Source: Ignavibacteriaceae bacterium
Lineage (GTDB): Bacteria > Bacteroidota > Ignavibacteria > Ignavibacteriales > Ignavibacteriaceae
Assembly: GCA_031292465.1 (NCBI GenBank)
Contig: JARLHB010000103.1
Coordinates: 1-15,554, forward strand
Length of the DNA stretch: 15,554 bases
Reading direction: 5' to 3'
Below, piece by piece: positions 14,865 to 15,554 of the stretch (position 1 is the first letter of the stretch; the number at the start of each line of letters is the position of its first letter). Below the pieces are notes generated by a model, which saw only the letters and a program-made list of their open reading frames with translations, did not search any database and was not told where the DNA came from. Both the position numbers and the translations under genes were made by a program.

Positions 14865-14901
14865 AAAAACCGGTTTAGGTTACTAAACCGGTTTTTTTTT
14901 T
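14865..14901 (+). terminator. Intrinsic terminator
   Basis: The perfect stem AAAAACCGGTTTAG (14865-14878) pairs with CTAAACCGGTTTTT (14883-14896) around the GTTA loop, and the T-run continues to 14901 (ten T). This is a textbook rho-independent terminator placed 21 bases after the stop of the secreted-protein gene. It is symmetrical enough (A-run before, T-run after) to work on the minus strand too. Confidence 0.95.
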
Positions 14902-14969
14902 GCTTGGGCAGGTGTTATTTTATTATATAATTCTTAAAAACAATTTTTTATTATTTAAGGAAGGGCAAA

Positions 14970-15368
14970 ATGGATATATTAGAACGCCTTTTAGGTAAGC
15001 ATACGCAAAAATTTTTTGCAGTTGCCAGAATTATTATAGGGTTTTTATTTCTCAGTCATGGTGCACAAAAACTTTTCTTTGCATTCGGCGGACAGGGAAC
15101 TTACGGTAAGCCTATAATACTGCTTGCCGGAATAATAGAATATTTCGGGGGTATTTTATTTTTTCTTGGTTTCAAAACAAGATATGCGGCGTTAATTATG
15201 GCAGTGGAAATGTTATTTGCTTATTTAAGTTTTCACCAGCCGCAAGGTTTGTGGCCAATTCAAAACGGCGGAGAACCGGCGCTTCTATACTTTTGCTTTT
15301 TCCTGTTTTCCATTCCAAATGGCGGCGGAGCCTGGTGCCTTGATGGAATGTTTAGAAAGAAAGTATAA
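14970..15368 (+). CDS. DoxX family membrane protein
   Basis: A 132-residue integral membrane protein of the DoxX family. It has a short cytosolic N-terminus (MDILERLLGKHTQKF) and about four hydrophobic helices, at about 17-37, 48-67, 72-92 and 100-117. The conserved DoxX features are visible: RIIIGFLFLSHGAQKL in helix 1 (the GxxxxxHGxxKL motif), GIIEYFGGILFFLGF in helix 2, and RYAALIMAVEMLFAYLSFH in helix 3. DoxX proteins are linked to thiol/quinone redox chemistry in some lineages, but most homologues like this one are of unknown role. AAGGAAGGG lies just upstream of the ATG. It ends one base before the stop codon of the convergent agmatine deiminase gene. Confidence 0.92.
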   Translation: MDILERLLGKHTQKFFAVARIIIGFLFLSHGAQKLFFAFGGQGTYGKPIILLAGIIEYFGGILFFLGFKTRYAALIMAVEMLFAYLSFHQPQGLWPIQNGGEPALLYFCFFLFSIPNGGGAWCLDGMFRKKV

Positions 15369-15369
15369 G

Positions 15370-15554
15370 CTAAGATTTAGCAGCAGGCTGTTCATGTGTT
15401 AAGCAATGTATGGTACCAAGCCCCCATACAAGGTCTAAAGCATGGATGCCTATTACAGGGCGGTCTTTAATTAATTCGGATAAAATGCCAAGTGCAATCC
15501 TGTCATTCGGATCATTAAAGGTCGGTACTAAAACAGCATAATTTGAGATATAGA
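15370..15554 (-). CDS. aguA: Agmatine deiminase (peptidylarginine deiminase family), C-terminal fragment
   Basis: The minus strand is open from the window edge to TAG at 15370-15372, giving about 61 residues of the C-terminus of a guanidino-modifying enzyme. The order VLVPTFNDPNDRIALGIL, then RPVIGIHALDLVWG, then LGTIHCLTHEQPA matches agmatine deiminase (AguA, PAD_porph family), which converts agmatine to N-carbamoylputrescine and ammonia. The Cys in GTIHCLT is the catalytic nucleophile. Most AguA enzymes have GGGGIHC at this place; here it reads GLGTIHC. The gene continues beyond the window on its 5' side, so partners such as AguB cannot be assessed. Related peptidylarginine deiminases share the fold, so the substrate is inferred. 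Confidence 0.88.
   Translation of the reverse strand, partial: YISNYAVLVPTFNDPNDRIALGILSELIKDRPVIGIHALDLVWGLGTIHCLTHEQPAAKS

Overview
The window is an AT-rich stretch of an ordinary diderm (Gram-negative) bacterial chromosome. It carries an outer-membrane barrel protein, several signal-peptidase-II lipoproteins and a menaquinone-type methyltransferase. The mix of proteins (DUF4404, a PiT/DUF47 pair, a propeller-plus-barrel surface protein, an acyl-ACP thioesterase, a GnnA-like dehydrogenase), together with usable Shine-Dalgarno sequences, suggests the Bacteroidota/Chlorobi/Ignavibacteria group. That placement is inferred from protein character only, not from a marker gene.

Layout. Bases 1-531 are the 3' part of a MenG/UbiE methyltransferase on the + strand. 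It converges on a minus-strand run: DUF4404 protein, CxxC AhpD-like protein, RdgB/HAM1 nucleotide pyrophosphatase and a lipoprotein. A 535-base gap holding a 14-bp tandem repeat precedes a 1009-residue + strand protein that joins a HExxH metallopeptidase-like domain, a TolB-like PD40 propeller and an Omp85-type barrel. It is separated from a converging glycine-rich lipoprotein gene by a perfect 15-bp hairpin.

From about 13.7 kb back to 7.6 kb almost everything lies on the minus strand: a secreted protein, a 79-residue protein, a broken small secreted-protein gene, a Gfo/Idh/MocA oxidoreductase, a LEA14-like lipoprotein, a two-helix membrane protein, an acyl-ACP thioesterase, a possible 47-residue ORF, and the DUF47-PiT phosphate-uptake pair. 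On the + strand at the right end come a frameshifted secreted protein (DUF6263-like) with a textbook terminator, then a DoxX membrane protein. The DoxX gene converges, with one base between, on the C-terminal end of an agmatine deiminase that runs off the window.

Most genes are recognisable housekeeping or envelope genes, and I see no defence system, mobile element, CRISPR array, tRNA or rRNA. The points most worth a second look are the three-part peptidase/propeller/barrel protein, two loci where single-base changes in homopolymers break otherwise good secreted proteins, and a set of GC-rich intergenic palindromes in an AT-rich background.
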